Origin: Bryobacterales bacterium
GTDB lineage: Bacteria; Acidobacteriota; Terriglobia; Bryobacterales; Bryobacteraceae
Assembly (NCBI GenBank): GCA_016789785.1
Contig: JAEUQE010000069.1
Location: forward strand, 1 to 37,011
DNA length: 37,011 nucleotides
Reading direction: 5' to 3'
In this document: positions 24,699 to 32,562 of the stretch, in pieces
How the letters are laid out: the number at the start of each line of letters is the position of its first letter
How positions within the stretch are numbered: position 1 is the stretch's first letter
Position numbers and translations under genes: made by a program
Notes under the pieces: model-generated
The model's input: the letters and a program-made list of their open reading frames with translations, nothing else
What the model was told of the DNA's origin: nothing
Database searches by the model: none

Positions 24699-26303
24699 CT
24701 AGGGCTGGCCCGCCAACCGTTGCAACATCTCCTTACCCACCACCACCGCGATCTGGGACTCGATCGCAAGGTGGTCATACCGCGTCTTCAGGTGCTGCGC
24801 CGTCATGAGCGATTCGAACAACTGGGCACGAATCACTTTCTCTGTCTCGATCAGCTCGCTTTGGTAGGCACGCGAGGTCAGTTCGCGGTTCTCCTGCGCC
24901 GAGGTCATCGCCCGGCCCGACGCCTGATACGCCTTCGCCGCGGCCTGCAGGCTCAAAAACATGTCCCGAAGCTGCAGCCCGATCCCCTCCCTTAACAGCA
25001 CCTTCTCCTCTTTCAACTTCGCGATCCGAGCCACCGCCTCAGCAACCTTGTTCTGCGTCAACAAGCCATTGAAAACGGGGATCTCCGCCCCAAGGCCCAG
25101 CACCCACCCGGCACGGTTCTGCGGTGTCGCGGCTCCTTGCGAATAGCTGTTCCACCAGCGGTGAAGCTGCCCGGTGAACGCAACCTTTGGATAATGTCCG
25201 CTGCGGGCCGTCTTTGCCGCACCCTCCAGGGCGCGTAACCCCGCTTCCACGCGCGCCCAATCCGGATTGAATTCGTAGGCACTTCCCACCATCTCATTCA
25301 AGTCCCCCGCAAACGGCCGGTAGGGAATCTCCTCGGCGGATGGGCGCACGGTCGCGTTCCACGGCAAGCCCATCGTGTAAGCCAGGGCCGCCTCCGCCGC
25401 CGCCTCGTTCCTGGCCAGCATCGCCACCATCGACCGGATTGTCTCCACCATCACCTGATTGTCGAGATAGTCCGTCTTGTTGACCTTTTCCGAACCGTTC
25501 TTGTACATCGACTCGGTGAGTTCCAGCGTCACTTCCATCCGAGCCAGCGTGTCCGTGCCGACCTGATGCAGTTGCCGCGCCAGCAGGGCGCCATAGTATA
25601 GCCGGGTGACGCTGTCGCTGATCTCAAGGTCGGTCCGCCGCTGCTCGGCCTTGGCCAGATCCACCGCACCCAGCGCCTGCTCGCGATAGCCCTTGCGCAT
25701 CCCCCCGTCAAAGAGGAGCCACGTCATGTTCGCCGCGGTGGCCGTCGTCCACGGGTTCAGGAGTTTAATGTTTTGCTCCGGGATCGGAAACATTTGCAGT
25801 GAAGTCGTAATGCTCTGGCCGGGAAAGCTCACGGGCATCTGCACAGCCGCTGGAGGAAAGCCCGGCCCAAACGCGTTGGCCGGGATCGTCACCGCCGCGG
25901 TGCCTCCCGGTACGTTCACCGTCTGCGGCGGGATGTACATGGTGCTCGCCGGAAAGATGAAATTCAAAGGCTCATCGGTCCTGGAAACACCCACCTTCGC
26001 CGACACCTGCGGCCAGTAGCCCGCCAGCGCCTGACGGTGCTGGGCCTCAGCCATCGCGACGGCAAATCGCGAGGCTGGCCGGCGATGATTGTTCTCCATC
26101 GCCATCCGCAGACACTGCTCCAACGAGAGCACCTGCGGCGCCGGGGATGGCGGCTTCACCTGTCCGGCCTGCTGCTCGAATCCCCCGGACAGACCCTTTG
26201 CTTCTCCGGCGGCACAGGCACCCGCCACCGCCAGCGTCAATACGCATCCAATCGGAAACCTGCTCGCCTTCAGTCCCATACTCGATCTCTTGAACCTGCC
26301 CAT
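24699..26303 (-). CDS. TolC-family outer-membrane efflux protein
   Basis: 534 residues with an N-terminal signal (PIGCVLTLAVAGACAAGEA) and the two-repeat OEP pattern: SLEQCLRMAMENN near 60, long amphipathic helices (MAEAQHRQALAGYWPQVSAK and ALGAVDLAKAEQRRTDLEIS), and AEIPVFNGLLTQNKVAEAVA in the second half. An insertion of about 90 residues rich in Pro/Ala/Thr (about 115-200) extends the first beta region. ATG 26303 directly follows GGAGGA with too little spacing; ATG 26279 is an alternative. TolC proteins form the outer-membrane exit duct of efflux pumps or type I secretion, yet no membrane-fusion protein or pump is next to it. It heads the PhnD/kinase gene run on the same strand, so it may be co-regulated. 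Confidence 0.9.
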   Translation of the reverse strand: MGRFKRSSMGLKASRFPIGCVLTLAVAGACAAGEAKGLSGGFEQQAGQVKPPSPAPQVLSLEQCLRMAMENNHRRPASRFAVAMAEAQHRQALAGYWPQVSAKVGVSRTDEPLNFIFPASTMYIPPQTVNVPGGTAAVTIPANAFGPGFPPAAVQMPVSFPGQSITTSLQMFPIPEQNIKLLNPWTTATAANMTWLLFDGGMRKGYREQALGAVDLAKAEQRRTDLEISDSVTRLYYGALLARQLHQVGTDTLARMEVTLELTESMYKNGSEKVNKTDYLDNQVMVETIRSMVAMLARNEAAAEAALAYTMGLPWNATVRPSAEEIPYRPFAGDLNEMVGSAYEFNPDWARVEAGLRALEGAAKTARSGHYPKVAFTGQLHRWWNSYSQGAATPQNRAGWVLGLGAEIPVFNGLLTQNKVAEAVARIAKLKEEKVLLREGIGLQLRDMFLSLQAAAKAYQASGRAMTSAQENRELTSRAYQSELIETEKVIRAQLFESLMTAQHLKTRYDHLAIESQIAVVVGKEMLQRLAGQP

Positions 26304-26757
26304 TCCTCCCGCTGCCCCGAACGCAATACGGGTGACTTCCTAAGTGCTTATCGGCACGAAACCGCCTAAAGTAGGAGAAAAGGCAGAGCCGTGCTTTCAA
26401 GCACAGCCCACACTTCCCGCAGCAAAGCCTGCAATCTCCGGGCGGCGCCAACGCTCCGCCGGACTACCGCCATGTTGCCGGACTGTTGATTGAGGGGCGC
26501 TCGTGCGCGGGTAGCTCAGACAGGCGACGATGCCCGCCGCAAGACAGACCTCGCGATCCTTCGTGGTGACCGAGGCGGTCAGCGCCAATTTGGAGGCCTC
26601 GGTTCGTGATCGCGCTACAGACGAACATTCCACCGGTTACCGGCGGAGTGTACCCCTGTCTTTTGGATTGGAAGATTGATTCTAAGCGAAGTCATCGTGC
26701 CGGCATCAACAGTCTACCCCGTGGGCGCGCGCTCAACTTACAGTAATCTCAGCGCCC
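26304..26757. other. 454-nt intergenic region, structured but without a convincing gene
   Basis: The gap lies between the thioredoxin-like gene and the outer-membrane factor gene, both on the minus strand, so it should hold the promoter and leader of the sensory operon. I see a hairpin GTGCT-TTCA-AGCAC at 26391-26404 and a GC-rich inverted repeat around 26438-26462. A 78-codon minus-strand frame (26397-26633) has no recognisable domain and no clear ribosome-binding site, so I do not call it. GCAAAGCC at about 26423 on the plus strand recalls a GEMM (c-di-GMP) riboswitch core, but the rest of the consensus is missing and the strand is wrong. Confidence 0.5.
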
Positions 26758-27960
26758 TTACGGCACAGTCAGACCCAGTTTTCGCAACCCGGCCTTCAGC
26801 GCGGCTTCCGAACTTGCGCCGGCCCCGATGACGAACTCGGCCACCTTCCCTTCCCGGTCAATCACAATCGCCGTGGGGATCGCCTCCACACGATACTTGC
26901 CGCGAATCCCGTGATCCTTCCCGTCAAATACATGCGGCCAGCCGTAGGTTCCTTCCTCAACATACTTGCGCGCGATTTCGGGCGTTTCGTCATCATTGAT
27001 CCCGAGCAGGACCAACCCCTGTTCCTTCGTCTCCCGGTACAACTGCGCCAATTCCGGCATCTGTTTCCGGCACGGCTCGCACCACGTCGCCCAGAAGTTC
27101 AGCAGCACGATCTTTCCCTTGAAATCAGCAAGCCGGATCTCCGCGCCATCCAGCAATCGGGCCGTGATCTCGGGAGCGGGTTTGCCCGTCATTTCCAGTG
27201 CCGGCCGCGGGTATGCGCGCTCCAGCTTATCCACCTGGGCGAAATTCGAGGGCGGCGAGTAAGTGAATAGTTTCTCCTCCACCGGTTCATTCACCGACAT
27301 TTTCAGATAACGGATCACGTGCCGGCTTTCCACTTCCTGATAAGGCTGCGAAGGAAACAACGCACCGCGGTTCACGCTCTCCTCCCGCAGGAGTAGCTTG
27401 CGGGCCTCATCGATCCAGAACGTCCGCATCCATGCGACGATGCCCACCGAACCTGGCGGCGGCGTGTAGTCCGCGCGCACCACCACGCATTCCACGGCCT
27501 TTCCGTCCACTTCGAGTTTCTCCCTGCGAATGCGCTCCGCGCGGATGAGGTGCTGGTCCAGGCGTTGGAACGAGGAAGAGGCGAACTTCAGGCGCTGCAG
27601 ACCCATGCCCGCCACCGGGCCGAGATCCTTCATTTCCGTAAGTTTGCCCTGCCGTGGCTTTCGCACATACTCACGAGTATCCGGTGAAGCCAGCCAGACC
27701 TCGGCGCCGTTCGCGACAACCGTCACCGCCTGCGTGCTCTCCCGTGACTCGTACCGGACCCGGTCCTCGCCATCCTTCACCATCACCAGCCGCCCGCGTG
27801 ACCACGAGCGCTGCCACTCGCTGCTCAACTGGCTCTCTGACTCGGACTCGATATGATAGCGGTCCGCTCCACTCATCTTCGCCGCGACCTCACGCAGAAG
27901 GACGCGGGCATCCTCCTGCGCAAGCAGCGGCATTGTCAGAACGAATAGTATCCACCGCAC
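26758..27960 (-). CDS. TlpA/ResA-like thioredoxin protein with lipoprotein-carrier-like N-terminal domain
   Basis: 400-residue exported protein. A signal peptide (RWILFVLTMPLLA) is followed by a beta-rich domain (about 20-235) resembling LolA/DUF2092-type periplasmic proteins (KPRQGKLTEMKDLGP; ADYTPPPGSVGIVAWMRTFW). The C-terminal redoxin (about 250-400) has GKPAPEITARLLDG, the active site WCEPC (Cys294/Cys297) and a cis-Pro loop (EAIPTAIVID). It probably acts as a periplasmic thiol-disulfide reductase. GTG 27960 is chosen because GGGGAG lies 6 nt upstream; a GTG at 27966 would overlap that site. It stands apart from its neighbours. Confidence 0.88.
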   Translation of the reverse strand: MRWILFVLTMPLLAQEDARVLLREVAAKMSGADRYHIESESESQLSSEWQRSWSRGRLVMVKDGEDRVRYESRESTQAVTVVANGAEVWLASPDTREYVRKPRQGKLTEMKDLGPVAGMGLQRLKFASSSFQRLDQHLIRAERIRREKLEVDGKAVECVVVRADYTPPPGSVGIVAWMRTFWIDEARKLLLREESVNRGALFPSQPYQEVESRHVIRYLKMSVNEPVEEKLFTYSPPSNFAQVDKLERAYPRPALEMTGKPAPEITARLLDGAEIRLADFKGKIVLLNFWATWCEPCRKQMPELAQLYRETKEQGLVLLGINDDETPEIARKYVEEGTYGWPHVFDGKDHGIRGKYRVEAIPTAIVIDREGKVAEFVIGAGASSEAALKAGLRKLGLTVP

Positions 27961-28011
27961 CAGCACCTCCCCTTGCTATTGACGTGGATCACGCGCCGGC
28001 CGTGCACCCGG

Positions 28012-28437
28012 TCAGGCTGCGGACGAACTTGCAGCCATCTCCCCGTTGATCATCCACGGGATTCCGAACCGGTCCACTACCATGCCAAAACGCTTCGCCC
28101 AGAAGGTTGCTCCCATCGCCATGGTGATCTTGCCTCCCGCGGCCAACTCCCCAAACACCCGTTCCGCCTCCGCGGTAGTGTCAAACGCGACCATCACCGA
28201 AAAGCCTGAAGCGGGCGTGCCGTCCCCAGGTGGACGGTCCGATGCCATCAGCGTGCAACCGCGAATCGAAAGCCGCGCGTGCATGATCAGCGGACGCCAC
28301 TCCTTGGGCACCTCCGCCGCCATTGGCGATTCGCCGTGACTCATCATCACCTGGATCTCGCCGCGAAAACACTTCGCGTAATACTCAAGGGCCTCCCGGC
28401 AATTGCCGGCGAACGTAAGGTAAGGAACAATCTGCAT
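28012..28437 (-). CDS. PhnB-like VOC (glyoxalase-fold) protein
   Basis: 141 residues with the PhnB/VOC pattern: IVPYLTFAGNCREALEYYAK, LMASDRPPGDG and GMVVDRFGIPWMING near the end. Such proteins are small metal-binding or ligand-binding glyoxalase-fold dimers, and many have no known reaction. ATG 28437 has AGGAGG 4 nt upstream. That site is buried in a long hairpin (28436-28477). PhnB-like VOC proteins often lie near DGPF proteins and ECF sigma factors, which are found about 3.5 kb upstream here beyond the TonB receptor gene. Confidence 0.88.
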   Translation of the reverse strand: MQIVPYLTFAGNCREALEYYAKCFRGEIQVMMSHGESPMAAEVPKEWRPLIMHARLSIRGCTLMASDRPPGDGTPASGFSVMVAFDTTAEAERVFGELAAGGKITMAMGATFWAKRFGMVVDRFGIPWMINGEMAASSSAA

Positions 28438-28477
28438 TTCGCCTCCTGCCTCTTCATCGAATCAGGAGGCGCGAAAT
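28436..28477 (-). promoter_or_regulatory. Hairpin sequestering the ribosome-binding site of the VOC gene
   Basis: ATTTCGCCTCCTG (28436-28448) pairs with CAGGAGGC (28463-28470) plus GAAAT (28473-28477), giving about 13 bp with a 2-nt bulge and a 14-nt loop. On the minus-strand RNA one arm covers the AGGAGG site and the first two bases of the start codon. No T-run follows, so it looks more like translational occlusion than a terminator for the upstream TonB-receptor transcript. Confidence 0.6.
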
Positions 28478-28517
28478 CGACACCCGGCAGGAAGATCTTT
28501 TCGTTCGGTGCCACCGC

Positions 28518-31500
28518 TCAGAACGAAAACCTGCCGCCCAGTTGGAAAGCCCGTGGCCCGCCCGAACCGAATACCTGCCCCGCGCGGCTGGTCGGCACCC
28601 CGAAGGTCGCCGGGTTGTTCAGACTCGAACTGATGCCACCCAAATTCGCGATATTGAAGATGTTGAATCCTTCAACAAACAAATTCAGCTTAAAGCGCTC
28701 CCGGAAATTGATAATCTTCGTGACCCGGATATCCTGAGACGAGAAATTCTCACCAAAGGAATACTCTGCAGGCAGCGTCAGCCGGGGGATCGTCTGACCT
28801 CGCGACGTCCTCGGACGCTGTCCGTTCGGCAGATCCGGATAGGCCGCGTTCCATGCCGCCACACCAGCCTCCAGCCGCTCCCTGGTTGGCTTCCGGTCCG
28901 GCACATTCCAACCCGGCAGGAACGACGTATCCACGCCATCCCCATCCAGGTCCACACTGCCGATCTGCGGACGGTAAGGCCCGCGCGTCCCCATCGACGA
29001 AATGAAAGACACCTGCACCTTGCCCGGCAAGTCGACGATACCGGAAACATTCAGACCATGCCGCCCGCCGGTGGGGCCCCAATTCTCGAACCAGTTATCC
29101 AGATTCGTAATGCTGTTCATCCCTTGCGGCGCGGCCAGTGCGTAAGAAGCGAGTAACTGGTAGCGCTTGGAGAACCGCTTGTCCACTTTCACCAGCAGGG
29201 CCCGGTACACGGAACGTCCCGCCGGAGTGCGGAAACCGATCGAACCGGTGGAACAATTTGCCAGTGGCTGGGATGCCTGATTCCCAGTGCAGCGCGGAAT
29301 CACCGGCCCCTGCACTCGGAAGAACCGGTTGTAATCGAGCGCTCCCAGGTCCTCCCGGAAACTGTGCCGGTATACGAAATCCGCATTCACCACTAAGTCT
29401 TTCGCCACGGACCGCTGCACGCCAACCGTAATGTGCCGGGCATAACTCGGCGCGTACCGGTAAGGATACAGGTCCGTGCCCTGCTTTGAGAGATTGATGT
29501 TCCTCACCGACAGATCATTCGGATTCGGATTGAGAACCGCGGCCTCCGCCTGCGCTCGGATCTGCGGCAGAATCGCCATCAGATTCGAGAGGCGGAACCC
29601 GGTTGGCAGCGTCCGGAAATCCAACGGCGCCCCCACATTCACATTCGGCAGGACGCCGGGAATCGGGTTCACAATGCCCGCCACGGGGTTCGGAATGCTC
29701 TGCCCGCCAATCTGCTGCCGCCCGTTGCCCACAGGCCCAAGCGCGGCACGCTCTCCCAGCCGTTGCGAGAGTTCCGTCGTGTCGTAGAAGAACCCTGCGC
29801 CGGCGCGAATCACGGTCTTGCCATCCTCAAACGGGTTCCACGCGAAGCCCAGTGACGGGCTCCAGTTCCGGTAGTTCGGACGGGTCGGATCCGTGCTTTC
29901 GAGCAGCGGCGCAAGCAACGCCGGCTTACTCAAATCGCCGTTCACCAGCGTCGACTCGAACTGCCACGCCAGCCCGTAGTTCATCGTCAGTTTCTTGTTG
30001 ATCCTGTAAGTATCCTGCCAGAACAGATGATAGCGGCGATTATTTGCGGCCTTGTCCCGCGCGTAAGGAGGAGGCTGCGACGGGTCGCCAATGCCCATCG
30101 CAAACGCCGCCAGAGGCAGCTTCAAAACGTCGTCGTTGGTCAGGAACTGGTTTGGCAATCCGAAGGCAGCCAGGGGAATCCGGTTCGCGACCATGATATC
30201 CGGGCCCCAGACGTTCCCCGCGGCGGGGTCGCCGAACGCCCAGAACCCGGAAAACGGCGCCGTCTCGTAACTTCCGCCGAAGCGCATGCGGTGCGCGCCC
30301 CGCTGCCACGTCATGTTATTCACGATGTTATAGCGGCGGATGTCCCGGCCTTGCGGCGCGTTCGACGTGTTGCCAAACCGCACGTTGGTGCCGACCACCG
30401 ACATCTCCGGCAACCCAAGGCCCAAACACCCCGGACATTCGTTCGACGTCGGATGAAGGTTGCGGTTACTCCAATAAAGATAAGAGAACCGGAAATCATT
30501 AACGAGAGTCGAACGGAACGTGCTCGTCAGACCAAGTACGCTCTGGTCCGCCCAATTCTTGTTCACCAGCCAGTTGGACGGCAGCGGCGAGCCACTCCGC
30601 GGGCCAAATCCGTTGTTGCCATCGTGCGAGTAGCGAGCAAACAGGTTGTGGCTCGTGTTGATGCGGTAGTCGAACTTCGCGCTGGGCTGGCGCGCATTGT
30701 ATGGGTTACTTGCATTCTGCGCCAGGCTCGCGAAAAACGGAGAATCCGGCTGCACCGTCACCACCGCGTCCTGATTGTTGTTCTCCAGGTTGAAGAAGAA
30801 AAACAGCTTGTCCTTCTTGATCGGACCTGAAACGAGGAATCCGCTCTGCCGCCGTGCGAAAAAAGGATCCGGAGCGAATGCATTCCGCCGCAGCGCCGGG
30901 TAAGCCGAAAGGTTATTGTCGCGGAAGAAGAAGTAAGCTCCGCCGTGAAAATCGTTCCCTCCGGACCGGGATACGATATTGACCGATCCAGTCGCCGTAA
31001 AGCCTGTCGAAAGATCGAAATTGGCGGTTGAAATCTGAAACTCCTCCACCACTTCCTGTGAGAAGTTCTGTCCCGATCCCCCCTCAAGCGAGTTGCGCAC
31101 GTTACCGCCGTCCACCGTGATGGCCGTCTTACCCGAATTCCCGCCCAGCACCGACACGCTGAATTGCGCATTGTACTGCGCCAGACTCTGGGTTCCCACG
31201 CCAACTCCAGGCTCAAGAAACGCCAGTTGCAGAAAACTGCGTCCGTTCAATGGCAGCGACTCGATCTGCGTGCGCCCCACCACACCGTCGATCTTGTGGC
31301 TGTCGTAGGCGATCTGCGACGTCGCATCGTCCACCGTCACCACTTCCGACACCGCGCCGAGTTGCAGTGCAAGGTCCACGGTGGTTGTGCTGCCGACCAC
31401 CACCACTGCCTGCCGCACGATCTGCCGGAACCCTGCCTTCTGGCCTCGCACTTCATAGCGTCCGGCAGGCAGCGCCGGCACACCATACTGGCCTTCGGCA

Positions 31501-31670
31501 TTGGACTGCAGTTCGCGCTTCAACCCGGTTTCGACATTGGTCACCACAACACTCGCATCTTGTACAAGCGCGCCGGAAGCATCGGTCACCGTGCCGGCGA
31601 TCGTACCGATCGGAGCCTGCGCCCACAATGTCATCAAACTGATCAGAAACAGAATCGAAACACGCAACAT
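28518..31670 (-). CDS. Oar-like TonB-dependent receptor with carboxypeptidase-regulatory domain
   Basis: 1050-residue outer-membrane protein. Signal peptide (VSILFLISLMTLWAQA), CarboxypepD_reg-like domain (about 20-110: GTIAGTVTDASGALVQDASV; ALPAGRYEVRGQKAGFRQIV), plug-like domain (about 120-250: IESLPLNGRSFLQLAFLEPG) and a large beta barrel ending FQLGGRFSF, the usual aromatic outer-membrane terminus. This architecture is greatly expanded in Acidobacteriota. Proposed roles include uptake or binding of large organic substrates or peptides. I found no SusD-like partner or adjacent TonB/ExbB. AAGGG lies a few bases before ATG 31670. It sits between VOC and DGPF genes without overlap. Ligand unknown. 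Confidence 0.92.
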   Translation of the reverse strand: MLRVSILFLISLMTLWAQAPIGTIAGTVTDASGALVQDASVVVTNVETGLKRELQSNAEGQYGVPALPAGRYEVRGQKAGFRQIVRQAVVVVGSTTTVDLALQLGAVSEVVTVDDATSQIAYDSHKIDGVVGRTQIESLPLNGRSFLQLAFLEPGVGVGTQSLAQYNAQFSVSVLGGNSGKTAITVDGGNVRNSLEGGSGQNFSQEVVEEFQISTANFDLSTGFTATGSVNIVSRSGGNDFHGGAYFFFRDNNLSAYPALRRNAFAPDPFFARRQSGFLVSGPIKKDKLFFFFNLENNNQDAVVTVQPDSPFFASLAQNASNPYNARQPSAKFDYRINTSHNLFARYSHDGNNGFGPRSGSPLPSNWLVNKNWADQSVLGLTSTFRSTLVNDFRFSYLYWSNRNLHPTSNECPGCLGLGLPEMSVVGTNVRFGNTSNAPQGRDIRRYNIVNNMTWQRGAHRMRFGGSYETAPFSGFWAFGDPAAGNVWGPDIMVANRIPLAAFGLPNQFLTNDDVLKLPLAAFAMGIGDPSQPPPYARDKAANNRRYHLFWQDTYRINKKLTMNYGLAWQFESTLVNGDLSKPALLAPLLESTDPTRPNYRNWSPSLGFAWNPFEDGKTVIRAGAGFFYDTTELSQRLGERAALGPVGNGRQQIGGQSIPNPVAGIVNPIPGVLPNVNVGAPLDFRTLPTGFRLSNLMAILPQIRAQAEAAVLNPNPNDLSVRNINLSKQGTDLYPYRYAPSYARHITVGVQRSVAKDLVVNADFVYRHSFREDLGALDYNRFFRVQGPVIPRCTGNQASQPLANCSTGSIGFRTPAGRSVYRALLVKVDKRFSKRYQLLASYALAAPQGMNSITNLDNWFENWGPTGGRHGLNVSGIVDLPGKVQVSFISSMGTRGPYRPQIGSVDLDGDGVDTSFLPGWNVPDRKPTRERLEAGVAAWNAAYPDLPNGQRPRTSRGQTIPRLTLPAEYSFGENFSSQDIRVTKIINFRERFKLNLFVEGFNIFNIANLGGISSSLNNPATFGVPTSRAGQVFGSGGPRAFQLGGRFSF

Positions 31671-31740
31671 AAGACCCTTTCTGCCAAGCAGTGGCGTTAC
31701 CTCCCCCCACTGTACCGCAGTCAGGTCTGGAGCCGCCCCA

Positions 31741-32100
31741 TCAACTCCCAGGGAGCAGACCGGGCAACTCCATCACCGGCCGGATCTCCACCGTTCCCGC
31801 TTTCGCCCCTGGAATTCGCGAGGCAATCGCGATCGCCTCATCCAGATCCTTCACGTCCACCATGAAGTAACCACCCAGTTGCTCCTTCGTCTCCGCAAAC
31901 GGGCCGTCGATCACCATGCGCCGCCCTTCCCGGACGCGCACACTGGTCGCAACCGATACCGGCTGCAATGGCGACGCCGAGACATACTGCCCTCGCTCGT
32001 GTAATTCGCGGGCCAGGGCCGCTGACTCGATATAGCATTGATCCCGTTCTTCGGTGGTGATCGCGTCCTCCGCCATGTAAATGAGTAACATGTATCTCAT
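31741..32100 (-). CDS. DGPF/YCII-domain protein (second of a pair)
   Basis: 119 residues with the dimeric alpha-beta YCII/DGPF pattern: MRYMLLIYMAEDA at the start, VIDGPFAETKEQLGGYF with the namesake DGPF motif, and a C-terminal VEIRPVMEL. Its start overlaps the upstream DGPF gene's stop (ATGA, 32097-32100), so both are co-translated. DGPF proteins are the hallmark neighbours of ECF42 sigma factors, and the sigma gene is divergent just upstream of the pair. Biochemical function is not established for the family. Confidence 0.92.
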   Translation of the reverse strand: MRYMLLIYMAEDAITTEERDQCYIESAALARELHERGQYVSASPLQPVSVATSVRVREGRRMVIDGPFAETKEQLGGYFMVDVKDLDEAIAIASRIPGAKAGTVEIRPVMELPGLLPGS

Positions 32101-32477
32101 CTCTTTTCCTCTTTCCGCGATTCGGCCGTCAGGTCAACAATCGGCCGCACCTCAATGCGCGACAGTGACTGCTCGCCTACAAACCCCTCGGCGATCCGGA
32201 TGGCTTCCGCTTGGTCAACCGCCTCGATCAGCGCATATCCTCCCAATTGCTCCTTCGTCTCGGCGAATGGTCCGTCCGTAATCAGCCGCCGGCCTTCCCG
32301 AAATCCCACCGTCACGGCCTGTGACGTCGGATGCAGCGGTGCGCCGCCCAGCATTTTTCCGCTCGCGGCCATCGCAGTCGCGTGTGGCTGGCACTGCGCC
32401 ATCTGCCGCTGCTGCTCCTCAGGCCCCAGGGCCTCCCACGCTTTCTCGTCCAGATACACCAGAAACATGAACTTCAT
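32097..32477 (-). CDS. DGPF/YCII-domain protein (first of a pair)
   Basis: 126 residues: MKFMFLVYLDEKAWEAL, then TDGPFAETKEQLGGYA with the DGPF motif, then IEVRPIVDL. ATG 32477 has GGAGG 9 nt upstream. A longer frame reaches 32501, but those residues lie in the mapped leader. It is the first gene behind the predicted ECF42 promoter at 32500-32526. The DGPF block is nearly identical to that of the next gene, indicating a duplication. Confidence 0.92.
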   Translation of the reverse strand: MKFMFLVYLDEKAWEALGPEEQQRQMAQCQPHATAMAASGKMLGGAPLHPTSQAVTVGFREGRRLITDGPFAETKEQLGGYALIEAVDQAEAIRIAEGFVGEQSLSRIEVRPIVDLTAESRKEEKR

Positions 32478-32499
32478 CCTCGAATACCTCCACCCATAC

Positions 32500-32526
32500 A
32501 TCGCGTGACGCCCGCCGAAATCGACA
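32500..32526 (-). promoter_or_regulatory. Predicted ECF42 promoter of the DGPF operon
   Basis: On the minus strand TGTCGA (32526-32521), 17 nt, then CGAT (32503-32500). This matches the reported ECF42 target pattern (TGTCGA in the -35 region and CGA with T or C at -10) with normal ECF spacing. It ends 22 nt before the start codon of the first DGPF gene. Confidence 0.7.
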
Positions 32527-32550
32527 CGTCCGCCGGAATTTTTCTATCAT
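32521..32550 (+). promoter_or_regulatory. Possible sigma70-type promoter of the ECF42 gene
   Basis: TCGACA (32521-32526), 18 nt, TATCAT (32545-32550): five of six matches to each housekeeping hexamer. The start of transcription would fall only about 6 nt before ATG 32563, in line with the lack of a Shine-Dalgarno site. The -35 bases are the same six base pairs as the ECF42 -35 of the divergent promoter. Confidence 0.4.
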
Positions 32551-32562
32551 CGGACATGCGGC

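Noticed and set aside
26380..26500. GEMM-I (c-di-GMP) riboswitch
   Set aside because: Only a GCAAAGCC core resembles the consensus, and it is on the plus strand, where no gene follows. The preceding tetraloop stem and GGGAC are missing.
26397..26633. 78-codon minus-strand frame
   Set aside because: No ribosome-binding site, domain or neighbour support. Kept only as a note on the intergenic region.
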